Origin: Begonia masoniana
Taxonomy: Eukaryota > Streptophyta > Magnoliopsida > Cucurbitales > Begoniaceae
DNA: 64,000 nucleotides
NCBI GenBank assembly: GCA_022432975.1
Contig: CM039510.1
Span: forward strand, 16,633,023 to 16,697,022
Reading direction: 5' to 3'
The notes under the pieces are model-generated. The model was given only the letters and a program-made list of their open reading frames with translations, searched no databases and was not told the DNA's origin. Both the position numbers and the translations under genes were made by a program. Below, piece after piece: positions 33,147 to 43,650 of this stretch (its first letter is position 1; each line of letters begins with the position of its first letter).

Positions 33147-35403
33147 TGTAACAACCCCAACCCGGTCAGGGCCGTCACGGCCTAACCATAACTTACTGTC
33201 ACCTTCATAAGTCTACAAACATCTCCCGACATTCATTTATCACTCAAAACACGACCAAACTTATTTCACACTGTTCAAATTATCACAAAATCAACTGCAT
33301 GGGTCCCTCTAAAACCAAACGTATCCATGCAGTTTTCATTACCTAAAATCATCAAATAAAACCCCATCAAATCCTCAAAACAAACATCGAACATAACCAC
33401 GGAATTTACTAAAACATCACCAAATCGTAACACAACTTTACCACGAAATCTAATCCATCAAACAAACGTCAATAAAACAAATACGTATCAACTCATTCAA
33501 AACTACACCACTCCAAGCCTACATTCACCATACAATTCCCAAAATATCAAACTTCCCCACAAATCCTAAAATCCCTCACATTTCTAACATCAAAATGTAT
33601 TCACATTAATTACTAAAAATAGCTTGGAGCTCACCCACCGTCACCGAACCTTGCCAAAACACACCCCGTTGCCACGAGCACCATCCGTCGACCACCTATT
33701 CCTTGCCATTGAGAGAACTCTCACCTTCACACCTGTCACCTACATCATACAACATAAACATTAAGCCTAATGCTTAGCAAGGGAATGCACTATAGTGACG
33801 TATGCATGAATGCATGACTTTTCTTAAAACATGTTCATTTACTTGTTCTTATTCTTTTTCATTTCTTTTTCTTTTGGTTGACATGGATTAAGGTGGGGAT
33901 GTGCCAGGGAGTAGGCCAAGTGCGTGTACATAGTCCTTTCGGCCGTATTCATAGTCCATCGCATGGAAGTGACATTGGTTTTGTTGTTCTGGTCATACTG
34001 TCCCAACCCACACTTAACCGTTACCTTTCTTTTACATACATCATACATGAAACGTTTCATATGACATTTGAGAAAACATGATGCATGAGGAATCTACGTA
34101 TAACATATCGTCAAAATATATCATCAAACAATTCACAATGTACATGGACATACATTATTCTTAACGAACTTCACAAACAACTAATAACTAACATCCTAGG
34201 CTACCCGACTCACTAAACCCCACAATCAGAAAATCATCATCAAAATACAAAAGCCTAACGTTGACACGATGTAGGGCCTTAAGGGCCGGAAACCTAGCAC
34301 CCACTTACCTGGCGTCCGTAGCAAGCCGTGCACCGTCCAAAAAGTCGTCTCCACCTAAAGCATTCCACAAATAAGGGCATTAAAATCGATCCTAAATGCA
34401 CGAATTCCAAACTTAAACCAAGCTCCTAACTAAGGAAATTCTTTCCTAAAACCATGGTTTTCGTCATTCAGGCATTTCATCGAATACTTCACGTGCACAT
34501 TATTATTCACAAATTCCTTCCTAATCCGACATCGCCAAACCGTTACCCATAACACCTACTTCAGTGTGCCATAGCTAATTCTCAAACCATACTTAGCAAT
34601 CAAGCCTAGAAATCTCGAATTTCCATTATACATTAAAACGATATATTCAAACACTAAAATCCAATCCCATATCCGTTTTCAATCTAAAAATCGTCAATAA
34701 TTTCCAATCTTTCATCAATAATCGTCAATATAGCAAAACTATAAGTTTTTTTTTTTTTCAAAAACCTAAATTTACATAAACCCTAAATCGATAAAACCTA
34801 ACGAATAACGACCCTAAACGGAAAACTAAACGTGCCTAGAGCTTGAAGCTTACCTAGAGGATCGATTGACGAAAAAAAATCGGAGGAGAAATGGATGCCT
34901 GAGGAGAACCGAATCAAGAAGTCACCGTGGAAGGGTGAAGGATCGCCAAAAATGGGAGGGAGATGAGTGCTCTGGGGGTTTGGCGTGGAAATGGGGAAGA
35001 GGAGAGAAAAGAGTTATGTATTTATTAAATTTTTAACATTACAAATTACCTTTTTGCCCATCCCTCAATCATTTAGCTTAATTCACTATTTCGTCTATCG
35101 ATTTGGTTTCTCCAAAACTCCCTTATTCCTCCAAATGTTCCAACTTATTTCTAGGGTTCTAACGAAACTCTCCGTTCGCAAAACGGATCTAATTTACTAT
35201 TTTTACGACTTAAAACGCTATAGGCGGAAAATCGTAACTCGGCGTTACACTATCGATTGGATTTCTAAAAATTTGCTTATCTCTTTAAAATCCTCATAAA
35301 TTCCTAAGGTTCTAATGAAACTTTCCATTCGAGAAAAGACTTAAATTTACTATTTTACGAAAATACCCCTAAGAGCAGAAACCCGTAAATTCCGGGCGTT
35401 ACA
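33147..35403 (-). mobile_element. D 5' LTR (2257 bp)
   Basis: Minus-strand ends are TGTAACGCCCGG (35403) and GGGTTGTTACA (33147). It holds the conserved box (35041-35060), a TATA-like stretch at 35016-35030, exon 1 ending CCTCTAG before GTAAGC (about 34855), and the cassette. Confidence 0.9.
33700..34354 (-). other. D copy of the LTR exon/hairpin cassette
   Basis: Sense is minus. Exon-like 34354-34309 (open frame, contains FWTVHGLLRTP, recalling the WTELELL of family A) ends at GTAAGT (34308-34303). Hairpin GGCCCTTAAGGCC is at 34287-34274 and hairpin TAAGC-ATTAG-GCTTA at 33776-33762. The acceptor is GATGTAG at 33740. The tail frame is less similar to the others, and a second CAG acceptor lies 7 nt on. 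Confidence 0.5.
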
Positions 35404-35463
35404 TCTAGTGTTAATAGAAGTCATCACAGACATTTCCTTACTCTTCCTTGAAGCTTGAAAGGT

Positions 35464-36907
35464 ATGCTTCAAACTACTAGGGGGTGGAAGCTAACTATTT
35501 CAGTCCTACAATCAATCGTGGCGTGGTGTTTAAACAACAAGTCCATTCCTAGGATTACATCAAATCCCATTATATCCATAATAATAAGATCAACAGGTAG
35601 ACTTACATTCCCTACTAACACATTGTTGTCAAGCATCACTTGGTTAGAGTGCATGCGTTCACCAGATGGTAATGCAACATTAAACACATGCATGGAAGGG
35701 GTGAACTGTACATCTAACTTAACAGCAAATGCAGATGCTATAAACAAATGTGTTGCACCAGAGTCTATTAAAGTAAAAGTAGGTACAGAGTTGATCAATA
35801 TAGTACCTGTCACCACAGCAGGCTGGTCTTCATTCCCCGACTCCATCATGGAGAATATCCTCGGTTTAATCATAGTAGGGCCACCCTTAGGGACTGGGCA
35901 GTCTCTGCTAATATGGCCGATCTTGTTACAATTGTAGCATCTGGTGATTCTAGGCTTCGGGCACTCTTTGATCGTGTGTCCAACCTCCTCACAATTGAAA
36001 CACTTCCCAAATCCCAGTCTGCATTCGCCCGGGTGGTTCTTCAAACACTTAGGACACTTGGGAAATTTCCTAACATTCTGTACCTTCCCTCCTGTTCCTT
36101 GACTACTCTGGCCTTCACTTGGCCTCTTCGTTCCCCTTTGATGATGTGGCTGGACCGACTTTTGTGGGACCGACTTTGGTCCAGCACACTTCCTTTCAGC
36201 TTCTTCCACTTCCAGAGCAGTGGACACAACCTCACTGAATGTCAAGCCTTTAATACCACAAAATTTAACCCCTCGGTAGATTTCTAGCTCCAGTCCATGC
36301 ACAAATTTGAATACCTTGTCCTCGTCCATGTGAGCAAAATGTCCAGCAAACCTGGACAGGGACTCGAACTACCTACTGTACTCGGCTACAAACCCTGTCT
36401 GCTTCAAGTTTAGAAATTCCAACTTCTTTGCAGTTGGACAGTATTGTTGAAATACTTCTCGTAGAAAATGTCTTTGAATTGCGACCAAGGCATCGCCAAG
36501 ACATCAGTGGTGGTCTCTATTGTTTCCCACCAGAGTTGAGCTTCACCAGCCAAGTGAAATGTCGCCAACGTGACCTTGTCTCCTTCTCCTATGTTGGCAC
36601 ACCTAAACATACTTTCAATCTTCCGAAGCCACCCTTCAGCAATAACTGGATCCGATGACTGTCCATCAAACGTGGGTGGTCTTAGTCTCCTGAATATATC
36701 CCCAGAATGTTCATTGCTAGAACCCGAGTTAGTACTTCCTTGCACCTCTCGGTTCAACAGTACTCCTAGTTGGTCAGACTGTTGGCGCACTAAATCAGTT
36801 TGCTGACGCACTAAATCTGTCAGCTGCCTAATCACACTAGGCTCCTCTTCACTTCTCACATTTGGCATTTCTCTTGGCACTCTAGGTCTCCCTGGGCGTC
36901 TGGCCAT
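35464..36907 (-). pseudogene. C3 gag-protease remnant
   Basis: Gag starts at ATG 36907 (MARRPGRPRVPREMPN); the frame is open further upstream, but that part lies in the intron-like leader. A capsid-like core follows (FRRLRPPTFDGQSSD to FYEKYFN). A frameshift near 36415 and a TAG near 36370 break it. From 36329 the frame holds HMDEDKVFKFVHGLE, then CPKCLKNHPGEC, two CCHC knuckles (CFNCEEVGHTIKEC, CYNCNKIGHISRDC) and a protease with DSGATHLF and VILGMDLLFKHHATIDCR. It ends in the gag/pol linker, where D has inserted. Confidence 0.9.
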
Positions 36908-37062
36908 TATACTAAATTCCTGCACAGGGTTAATTACACTCTTAAATATCTACCAACTAAGGTTAACATAAACACTTACAGTTGTTGAAGTACTTCCACG
37001 CAACGATCGGCACTGATGAGTAATCTTTTGAACGGTTTAACTGAATGTCTCTGATACCGTAC
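36908..37062 (-). promoter_or_regulatory. C3 leader: PBS and intron-like unit
   Basis: Primer-binding site GGTATCAGAGAC is at about 37047-37059. CAACAACTGTAAGT (GTAAGT 36979-36974) and TGCAG ending at 36920 enclose 60 bp, 12 bp before ATG 36907. Confidence 0.78.
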
Positions 37063-38788
37063 TGTAACGCCCCGTTTTTTTTTCAAACTCGGTTTGTTAC
37101 TCAAAAACCCGAACATAACTAAGAAAATTTCGGACAAAATTTAAAACTTCGCTCGAAAGTCAAAATTTGTTATTTTCTAAAACCTCAAAACATTTAAAGA
37201 ATTACAGCGGAAATCATTTGAGGAAAATAGAGTTAATCAAAACTATAGAACATTGCCTGAATAATCGGTTGAGGTGTTAAAGAGTAATCGGTCAAAAGAA
37301 AAAGAGTTTAAATCGCGGAATACTTTAAAAGTTGCATAAGTCAAACGCATCTGCCGCTGAACAAAGTCAACGGAAGAGGCTGAAACAGATAACAGAAGGC
37401 TCCTTCCGGTGACAAAACGACAAAACGACAAAACTTCCACTTCACCTCCCAGTAAGTCTAATACACAACATCCAACGATCACTAAACGACAAGGCTTCTA
37501 CTACAGTCTTCCGATTAGTTTAATACGCTACATCCACCGGTCATAAGACGACAAAAGTCTTCCTACATCTTCCGATGACGTCAGCCGGATGATTCCTTCA
37601 TCCGATCGACTTTATCTTACATCTACAGATGATGTCAGCTGGATGATTCCCTTAATCTTACATCTGCTGCATAGATGCACTCCTCCAACCAGTCTAATCC
37701 TCAGCAAACTCAGTAAACACACCTGCTATCACTTCTTCACCTACATCACAAAACTCATCTATTAGCCTAATGCTAAGTAAGTAAAGCAATAATGTAATGA
37801 AATGCTGAAACATAAATTCCTAAATATGCAGTTTCTACTTTCTCAACTCAGTTGCATATGCATCGTTTCTGATCTGATCCCCCTGTGAAATTGGGAGTTG
37901 GATCACTTCTCCCAAAGTATAAATATCCACTGACTCATTAAGGGGCAGATTACTTCCCTTAACAGAAATCTGATTCACATAGCTGTTTCTGATCCCCCTA
38001 TTCGATGGGAAGTGGATCAAGTTTCCCAAAGTCTAACTATCATCTGTCTCATTAAGGGGCGGATTATTTCCCTTAACAGTAAATCTGATTCACATCGTTG
38101 TTTCATTATGTTCATTCCTTACCATGCCAACATGCATTCAAATTCATTTTTGTATACTTTTAAAATATGATGCATGACATACAAACACATTCAAGCAAAT
38201 AACATCCTAATGTTTTGTGATGTAGGCCCGAAGGCACAAGCATACTTCACTTACCTGGCTCCCGGAAATTGTCTGGTTGCTAGTTACTTCGGAAATCTGC
38301 CCACCTGGTTTTATAACAGAACATCAATCAAACCTTCACTAAACTTCACCAAGAATTAAACAAAAGCTCGAGGAATCCAGTTAGAAATTGTACTACCCGA
38401 GCATTCCCATTAATCACCAAAACCCGAACCTACCCTCATTTGCAGCATCCTCAAAATCCTCACATTGTATTCCCTTAGGCATCTAACCGCTATATCGTAA
38501 GAGAAATGAGGAAAACTTACCTAGGTTGAAGGAGAATCGGGCGAGGGAATTGCCTAGAGAGTTCTGCTGCAGAGCTGAAGGCTGAAAGAGGAATGGTAAG
38601 CAAGATAGTGGCGGCTACATGGCATTAAACCCAACCCTCTTCCTTAAATGCATTATCCACTTTTGAAATTTCCAAATTACTCTTATACCCTCGTCTAGTC
38701 ACTCAATAACTCTACTTTAATTATTGCCAAATAAAGTGCATACCATTAACAATAAAAGAGAGCTTGTTCGATAGAACCGGGTGTTACA
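37063..38788 (-). mobile_element. C3 5' LTR (1726 bp)
   Basis: Minus-strand ends are TGTAACACCCGGTTC (38788) and GGGGCGTTACA (37063). It includes the box at 38683-38700, exon 1 ending AACCTAG before GTAAGT (about 38524), the cassette (38305-37694) and a short CCGATGACGTCAGCCGG array (37400-37650). Confidence 0.92.
37694..38305 (-). other. C3 copy of the LTR exon/hairpin cassette
   Basis: Sense is minus. The small exon ends GGGAGCCAG before GTAAGT (38254-38249); its frame has one TAG in this copy. Hairpin GCC-TTCG-GGC is at 38235-38226 and hairpin TTAGC-ATTAG-GCTAA at 37776-37762. The acceptor GATGTAG is at 37741 and the acidic tail begins EEVIAGVF (37740-37694, TAG). Solo LTR 1 keeps the same tail with a few substitutions. 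Confidence 0.52.
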
Positions 38789-40212
38789 ACAAGAAGAAAC
38801 TTGGAATAGACGGGAATGTAGAGACATTCAAAGCTAGACTGGTGGCTAAGGGTTATACCCAAAAGGAAGGGATTGACTATGAAGAAACCTTCTCACCAGT
38901 AGCAATGCTTAAGTCTATTTGTATTCTGCTTTCCATAGCTTCTCATTATGATTATGAGATTTGGTAGATGGACGTCAAGACAGCTTTTTTGAATGGCTAT
39001 CTTGAGGAGACTATCTACATGGAGCAGCCAGATGGTTTCATAGCACATGATGCAAAACAAAAGGTTTGTAAATTGCATAGGTCTATTTATGGACTCAAGC
39101 AAGCATCCAGGTCATAGATTATGAGATTTGATGATGCGATCAAATCTTATGGATTTGTGCAGTGTCTTGATGAGTCTTGTGTATACAAGCTCTTCAAGGA
39201 TAAGCAAGTGGTTTTTCTAATTCTTTATGTCGATGACATTCTACTTATTGGGAATAATGTAGGATTATTATCAGACATAAAAGCTTGGTTGGCTAAGCAA
39301 TTCCAAATGAAAGATTTGGGAGAAGCGAGCTATATTCTTGGGATTCGTCTATTTAGAGATCGCAAGAATAAGTTGTTAGTCTTGTCTCAAGCATTGTATA
39401 TTGACAAGATACTTGTCAGATATTCAATGTAGAACTCAAAGAAGGGTAATTTACCTTCTCGTCATGGAGTTACTCTTTCTAAGAAGCAGTGTCCTAACAC
39501 GGCTCAAAAGGAAGAAGATATGAGACGCTATCCATATGCATCAGCAGTTGGTAGCTTGATGTATGCTATGTTATGCACAAGACCTGACATTTGCTATGTA
39601 GTAGGGATAGTTAGCTGTTTTCAGTCTAATCCAGAATTAGATCACTGGATAGCAGTCAAGCACATTCTCAAGTATCTTAGGAGAACGAGAAATTATATGC
39701 TTGTATATTCTAGTAGGGATTTGATTCCTACAGGATATACGGATTCTAATTTTCAATCTGATATAGATGATCGAAAGTCGATATCTGGATCAGTATTTAC
39801 TCTTGGTGGTGGAGCCATTGTTTGGAGAAGTACCAAACAAGGAGGAGTTTCTGACTCGACTATGGAAGCCGAGTACATAGCTGCTTCAGAAGCAGCTAAA
39901 GAAGCTGTTTGGCTCCGTAAGTTCTTTAGTGATCTGGAAGTTGTTCCAGATATAATTAAACCACTCACACTTTATTGTGATAATAGTGGTGCAGTGGCGA
40001 ATTCTAAAGAACCGAGAAGCCACAAAAGATCAAAGCATATAGAAAGAAAATATCATCTGATTAGAGAGATCGTGCAACCTGGAGACGTCGCCGTTTTGAA
40101 GATTCCAACCACTGAGAATCTTGCAGATCCCTTCACCAAGACATTGCCTGCAAAGAGTTTTGATAAACATCTTGAAGGACTAGGCATTAGAGACATGTCT
40201 CATTTGCTTTAG
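38789..40212 (+). pseudogene. K (Ty1/copia) pol remnant: RT and RNase H
   Basis: One continuous plus frame from 38794 to the stop at 40210. It begins within RT ([20 protein letters not shown]), has DVKTAFLNGYLEE, the catalytic YVDDILLIG (about 39225), the copia connection and RNase H (DNSGAVANSKE), and ends LADPFTKTLP...RDMSHLL. The order and motifs are Ty1/copia, probably of the Tork/TAR group (lineage is a guess). Three premature TAG codons (38965, about 39116, 39430) disable it with no frameshift; all are explained by C-to-T or G-to-A changes. The 5' part of pol and gag are absent because of the C3 insertion and the large deletion. Confidence 0.94.
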
Positions 40213-40226
40213 GGCAAGTGGGAGAT
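40213..40226 (+). promoter_or_regulatory. K polypurine tract
   Basis: Purine-rich GGGCAAGTGGGAGAT lies immediately before the LTR start TGTTGGGAATAATG, the usual arrangement for this copia class. Confidence 0.8.
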
Positions 40227-41616
40227 TGTTGGGAATAATGTGCCCAATAAGCAAATGTTATGAACATTTTTATTGCTGTAATTAATAAATAAATTTTATG
40301 ATTAATTTTTATGTTTGCATTATTCGATATGCTTTATAAATTCAAAGAAAAATCCTTGATTATTTATGCAATTTTAAATTTACATATATGCCGATATATG
40401 TGGGATTAAATTTAAAAAGAAATAATCACAATAGTCCATGACTTATATTTGAAGTAAAAGATCTTCAAATTAATAAAGTCATAAATACAGTTCACTTCGT
40501 TGAGAACGTGTAGTCATATCCCGACTATATTTGTAGTGACATAAAATGATTGTATTTTATATAATATGATTATATAGAACTGAACCAGATGAAATTATAT
40601 TGTTCTTATAATATCCGTTGAATGAAGAACAATTAATTTTATCATAATGATGGTCATATAAGTATGATCTTAATTCATTGTATTTAGTAGATTCCTATTT
40701 CATTATAATTTATTCTTTGATTTACTCAGTACAGTTTTGTATGAGTTGCATTACATAAACCTTGTATTTTGGGAATAAATTAAATGAGTAACTGGGAATG
40801 CTAACATTGATACAATGAAATTCATAATACAAGATTCTCTTGTTTGTTAGTTCAGGGATTGAATAATTACCGCGCAAATTCATAAATGTTATGAATTAAT
40901 TATTCAATCAAGAACTAATGGTAGTCAAGGATAAAGATGTAATATGAGAGGTTAACAGATTTTATACCTAGCTCTATTACGAATCTTAATGGAGGATTAA
41001 TACATATGTAATTACTATATCAATGGACATTACTTTGAGTAAATATAGTTTATAGTTCTAAGAGTGCAACTCTAGGTATTTAGTGGAATTACTCTAGAGT
41101 TAATAATTGTGTTATTTAATATAAAGAGTTTATATTAATTAACAAATATTATTGGAGCTTAGAACTATAGGTCCATCGGTCCCTCAGTTATCTTATATCA
41201 CTATTTAATTTCCATGTTATAAGAATAAATATATAAATGATTAATCATTTATAAACACTCAAATGAATATATTGTTATTCAAAATATATAAATAGTTTTT
41301 ATATTTTGAATTCAAAATAAAATATCTCATTAGATAAAATATTTTTAAGGGATTTGAATTAGATTTGAAGAATCTCATCAGATGAGATTTGATCTTCAAA
41401 TTTAAAGTGGTTATGTAACAAACTATCAAATCTGATTTTTGAAATTTGACTAAAAGTAGATATGGAAAATCTGATCAAATTAGATTTGATCTACAGTTGA
41501 CTTATAGTTTGTTTACTATTTAAAAGTAGATCTGAAAAATCTCATAAGATGAGATTATCTTGAAAAGTAGTTTTCATAAATATATTTTAAAAACTATTTT
41601 TAGATTATATGATTAA
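40227..41616 (+). mobile_element. K 3' LTR, segment 1
   Basis: Starts TGTTGGGAATAATGTGCCC and is collinear with the 5' LTR pieces. It is interrupted by B3 at TSD ATTAA (41612-41616). It shows the uninterrupted K sequence across the sites where B2 and A1 landed in the other LTR. Confidence 0.93.
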
Positions 41617-42116
41617 TGTAACACCCGGCATTTTTGCCTATGTAATAATTCCCCGAATATGTAAGCGGAATTTCTCCAATATTAATGCAATGATTGTTTT
41701 TAATAATATTGTCGATGTGTTTAACCGAACGAGGGTGATTCGTGAGACCGAATCGATTAACTAAATAATGTTTTAGTTAAAAACCAATGGAAGGGCAAAT
41801 TAGGAAGAAATTAAGGTTGGTGGGAGAAATCAAATGGATGATTGACACTTGGCAAACTTGTGGAAGAAGACAAGTCATGTATCCCATTTCCTTCTCTTCC
41901 TCCTACGTGAGACATTTCCCTCTCTGCTCTCTTTCATTTTTCCTCTCTGCTTCTCTCTTTCGATTGAAGAAAACCAACGCAAGGAGTTTCTTCCTTCTCT
42001 GATTTTCCTCCTGCTTTTCGGTCTAAGGTAATCATCTTAGATAGAAAACGATTTTAGTTTATTTATTTGCTAGTTTCGTGAGGTTTAGGGTTAATGTCCG
42101 TTTATGCATGCTATAG

Positions 42117-42715
42117 GTTCGTGAACCACGGTGCTCGTGCGTTCAAGCTTGCTGCATTTCGGACCACAGGTAAGTTCATGCATCTACGTTGGCCCTTAAG
42201 GCCCTACAACTCGGAGGTACTAGGTCTGGTTCGGGTAGATAGGTTTTAGGTTATGTTTTAAGTTAAACGTGTTTCCGTTATATTCTGTTTCCTGTTGTAT
42301 TCATTCTGTCATCTGTGAATGTTAAGTTTAAGCATTTCACTTATTCATGCATACACGTTTCCTGTAAAATCATGCAAATGTTTTCAGCACCGGTTTTGAA
42401 GTAAGTAAGATAAAATCCTGTAAAGAAAATGTATGGTTAAGTGTGGACGAGGACTGGCATCCTGTCAAGTACTCCTGTTATGTCCTGAAAGTGGCATGTA
42501 CATCCTGTTGCGCCAGTTCCTTCCCCCATTTATACCTTTCCTGACCAGTGAAACGCAATGTTAAGTAATGTAATGTTCACGTATTTCAAAAGTCCATGCA
42601 TCACTGCATTGCATTTCATGTTCTTATTGAGCTCTAGGCTCATAGTTGAACTCCTGTTGTAGGTATGGATTTTCCAGATGAGGAGCTTGATCCTCAAACT
42701 GACGAGTTGATGTAG
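42117..42715 (+). other. B3 copy of the LTR exon/hairpin cassette
   Basis: CTATAG (42111-42116) precedes a 53-nt exon-like segment (42117-42169, open frame containing GARAFKLAAF) that ends at ACAG before GTAAGTTC (42170). Hairpin GGCCCTTAAGGCCC is at 42191-42204 and TGAGC-TCTAG-GCTCA at 42628-42642, 20 nt before the acceptor GTTGTAG (42662). The tail 42663-42715 is acidic and ends PQTDELM-stop, matching the B2 tail by pattern rather than by exact sequence. The 3' LTR has an identical arrangement (GT at 48842, acceptor at 49333). Confidence 0.6.
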
Positions 42716-43248
42716 TTGGGGGAGGAGCTCACGGGATGGTTGCTGCAGCCAGACAAATCCTGTCCCGAGGTTTAAGTATTTAAAGTAAAGTCTATGTCTG
42801 TAAACCCTACTGGAATTCTGTGTTTGGTTTTTAAACTATGTTAGGATTCTGTATTTTTGGTTGTTGAAAACTCTGTAGGAAATTCTGTTGGATATAGATA
42901 ATGTAAGGTATTCTGTTGGTTAAGCTTTCTCTTGTTAAAACCTCTGTATTCGACAGTTGAACTATGTTTTGAAGTATTCTGGAATTCGTTTGGAATATTT
43001 TCTGTTAGTCTGTGCATGGACAGCTTCTGGTTTTAGAGCTATCCATGTAGTGTGATTTTTCTTAAGTTTCTGTCATGTTAGAGCCATCCATGTAATTTGT
43101 TTTTCCTTAAAATTCCGTCGTGTTTTTCCCGATATGTTCAAAAATCATGTTTTGAATCGTTTTCTGAAGTTTGAAGTTTTCATACATTCTGTTTCCACAA
43201 CTTTTGTTTTTATGTAATCATGTTAAAAGTTGCCAGTTTTGTCTTTTA

Positions 43249-43464
43249 CATTTTTCATCTTCCGGTCACTGTTCACATTTTTCATCTTCCGGTTACTGTT
43301 CACAAATTTCATCTTCCGGTCACTGTTCACATTTTTCATCTTCCGGTCACTGTTCACATTTTTCATCTTCCGGTCACTGTTCACAAATTTCATCTTCCGG
43401 TCACTGTTCACAAATTTCATCTTCCGGTTACTGTTCACACTTTGCATCTTCCGGTCACTGTTCA
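43249..43464. repeat. 27-bp satellite, 8 copies, B3 5' LTR
   Basis: Eight perfect-length units of the type CATCTTCCGGTCACTGTTCA plus seven bases. The unit keeps the TCTTCCGG word of the other B arrays but has lost TGACGTCA. Being 27 bp, it leaves several frames open on both strands; those ORFs are artefacts. Confidence 0.95.
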
Positions 43465-43650
43465 CGTTTTTATTCATTTCCAGTTTATGTTTATTTATTT
43501 TACTTTGATTTTATTTTATGTTATCCATTTTAAATGTCCATGAGTTTTAAAAAGTCGAAAAAAAAATAGTTGTCCCCGTTTTCTGCAAATGTCCCGGAGT
43601 GACGGCTCGGTTCTTGGATCCCGATCGGGTCCGGTTTTCGGGTCGTCACA

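Larger units (their letters stand above)
24859..35403 (-). mobile_element. D: gypsy-type element with gag fragment and long noncoding body
   Basis: Minus-strand element: 5' LTR 35403-33147, PBS leader, gag remnant (32976-32363), then a noncoding body down to about 24859, where a 3' UTR-like motif (ATTTTGGGGACAAAATT on the minus strand) survives but the 3' LTR is deleted. Without its two nested solo LTRs the body is about 2.6 kb. It inserted into C3 (right-flank bases TCTAG at 35404-35408; the left partner is lost). It looks like a non-autonomous, LARD-like derivative. Confidence 0.75.
35404..38788 (-). mobile_element. C3: gypsy element, 3' part deleted
   Basis: Minus-strand: 5' LTR 38788-37063, leader, gag-protease remnant, then cut by D at 35403. 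Its pol and 3' LTR are absent. It inserted into K RT; the right TSD is probably ACAAG (38789-38793), and K coding resumes immediately after. Confidence 0.88.
41617..43650 (+). mobile_element. B3 5' LTR (2034 bp)
   Basis: TGTAACACCCGGC to GGGTCGTCACA. No clear TATA box is seen. A pyrimidine-rich block (41880-42025) ends GGTCTAAG before GTAATC (42028), the inferred end of exon 1. The cassette and the 27-bp satellite follow. Confidence 0.96.

Noticed and set aside
43249..43464. Regular short repeats considered as a CRISPR array
   Set aside because: There are no unique spacers or cas genes, the units are directly adjacent, and the genome is a plant's.
43171..43543. Overlapping ORFs on both strands over the 27-bp repeat (again 49840-50212)
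   Set aside because: A repeat unit divisible by three leaves frames open by chance; the products are simple repeats within an LTR.
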